Assembly (NCBI RefSeq): GCF_024124745.1
Contig: NZ_JAMXRU010000010.1
Coordinates: 1 to 62,309, forward strand
DNA from: Aeromicrobium sp. CnD17-E
GTDB taxonomy: Bacteria; Actinomycetota; Actinomycetes; Propionibacteriales; Nocardioidaceae
Reading direction: 5' to 3'
DNA length: 62,309 nucleotides
Within the stretch, counting starts at the first letter, position 1, and every line of letters starts with the position of its first letter. Both the position numbers and the translations under genes were made by a program. Shown one piece after another: positions 62,160 to 62,309 of this stretch. The notes under the pieces are model-generated. The model was not told where the DNA came from, ran no database searches, and saw nothing but the letters and a program-made list of their open reading frames with translations.

Positions 62160-62309
62160 TCACTTCTCGTCGTTTTCCGCCGCCAGTTCTTGTTCGAGTT
62201 GGGTGATGCGTTGGGGTGCGTCGGTGGTGTGGTGGGGGTCGGTGGCGATGACGCGGTGGAACCATTGGAGGGCTTCGTGGGTGTTGCCGGTGGTGTGGAG
62301 GGTGTCGGC
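62160..62309 (-). CDS. TPR-like protein, C-terminal end (truncated by window edge)
   Basis: Only the last 49 codons are visible, ending in TGA at 62160-62162. ADTLHTTGNTHEALQWFHRVIA is a tetratricopeptide-type helix pair, followed by TDAPQRITQLEQELAAEN. TPR protein genes commonly flank the tlyA cluster. Codon use is strikingly ACC/CAC/CCC-rich compared with its neighbours. Confidence 0.75.
   Translation of the reverse strand, partial: ADTLHTTGNTHEALQWFHRVIATDPHHTTDAPQRITQLEQELAAENDEK

Overview
The window is very GC-rich (about 70 %) and carries a core gene order typical of Actinobacteria: tlyA-nadK-recN-steA-steB-pyrG-nudix-xerD-parA-scpA-scpB-rluB-tyrA-cmk-plsC-der. Together with the composition and the neighbouring genes this suggests Propionibacteriales, probably a Nocardioidaceae member close to Aeromicrobium. 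That placement is inference from gene order and composition; no search was run.

Layout. (1) 1-13619: the 3' end of a LacI-family regulator, then a myo-inositol catabolism and uptake operon on the minus strand (iolE-iolC-aldolase-iolB-iolD-iolA-binding protein-permease-ATPase-two Gfo/Idh/MocA dehydrogenases). A divergent GntR/HutC regulator lies beside it, with two TGTCNNGACA operators between the divergent promoters. (2) 13620-24172: a 537-bp non-coding stretch with a 54-nt palindrome; two SRPBCC proteins; an alpha/beta hydrolase; trigger factor; a PhoD-type phosphatase; a lipoprotein; a luciferase-like monooxygenase; an F420-reductase-like protein; a membrane protein/TetR operon with a double operator; and a secreted protein. 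(3) 24173-25530: a DMSP-lyase-like cupin gene and a strong hairpin that was probably the native terminator of tRNA-Pro. (4) 25531-42933: a 17.4-kb element integrated into the 3' half of tRNA-Pro(GGG), bounded by 44-bp direct repeats. It encodes a tyrosine integrase, an XRE repressor, AlpA-like HTH proteins, a RepA-like ATPase, a small-terminase-like protein, a full-length tape measure protein, an ADP-ribosyltransferase-like protein, and cargo that includes a nucleotide-cyclase-like gene coupled to an ImmA/IrrE protease gene. There is no large terminase, portal, capsid or tail tube gene, so it is either a phage satellite or a reduced prophage. (5) 42889-62309: tRNA-Pro and the housekeeping block, ending in a truncated TPR protein gene.

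How the genes work together. The iol genes form a complete route from imported inositol to acetyl-CoA, CO2 and a C3 unit, and most are linked by 1- or 4-base stop/start overlaps. The element has a classic layout of integrase plus repressor at one end and cargo at the other. Its long minus-strand operon runs from regulators through replication and TerS-like functions to the tape measure gene, and is mostly translationally coupled. The most unusual content is the cyclase-like/ImmA pair, the capsid-less tape-measure operon, the integrase arm-type repeats (including an internal inverted pair), and the way the insertion replaced the tRNA terminator.
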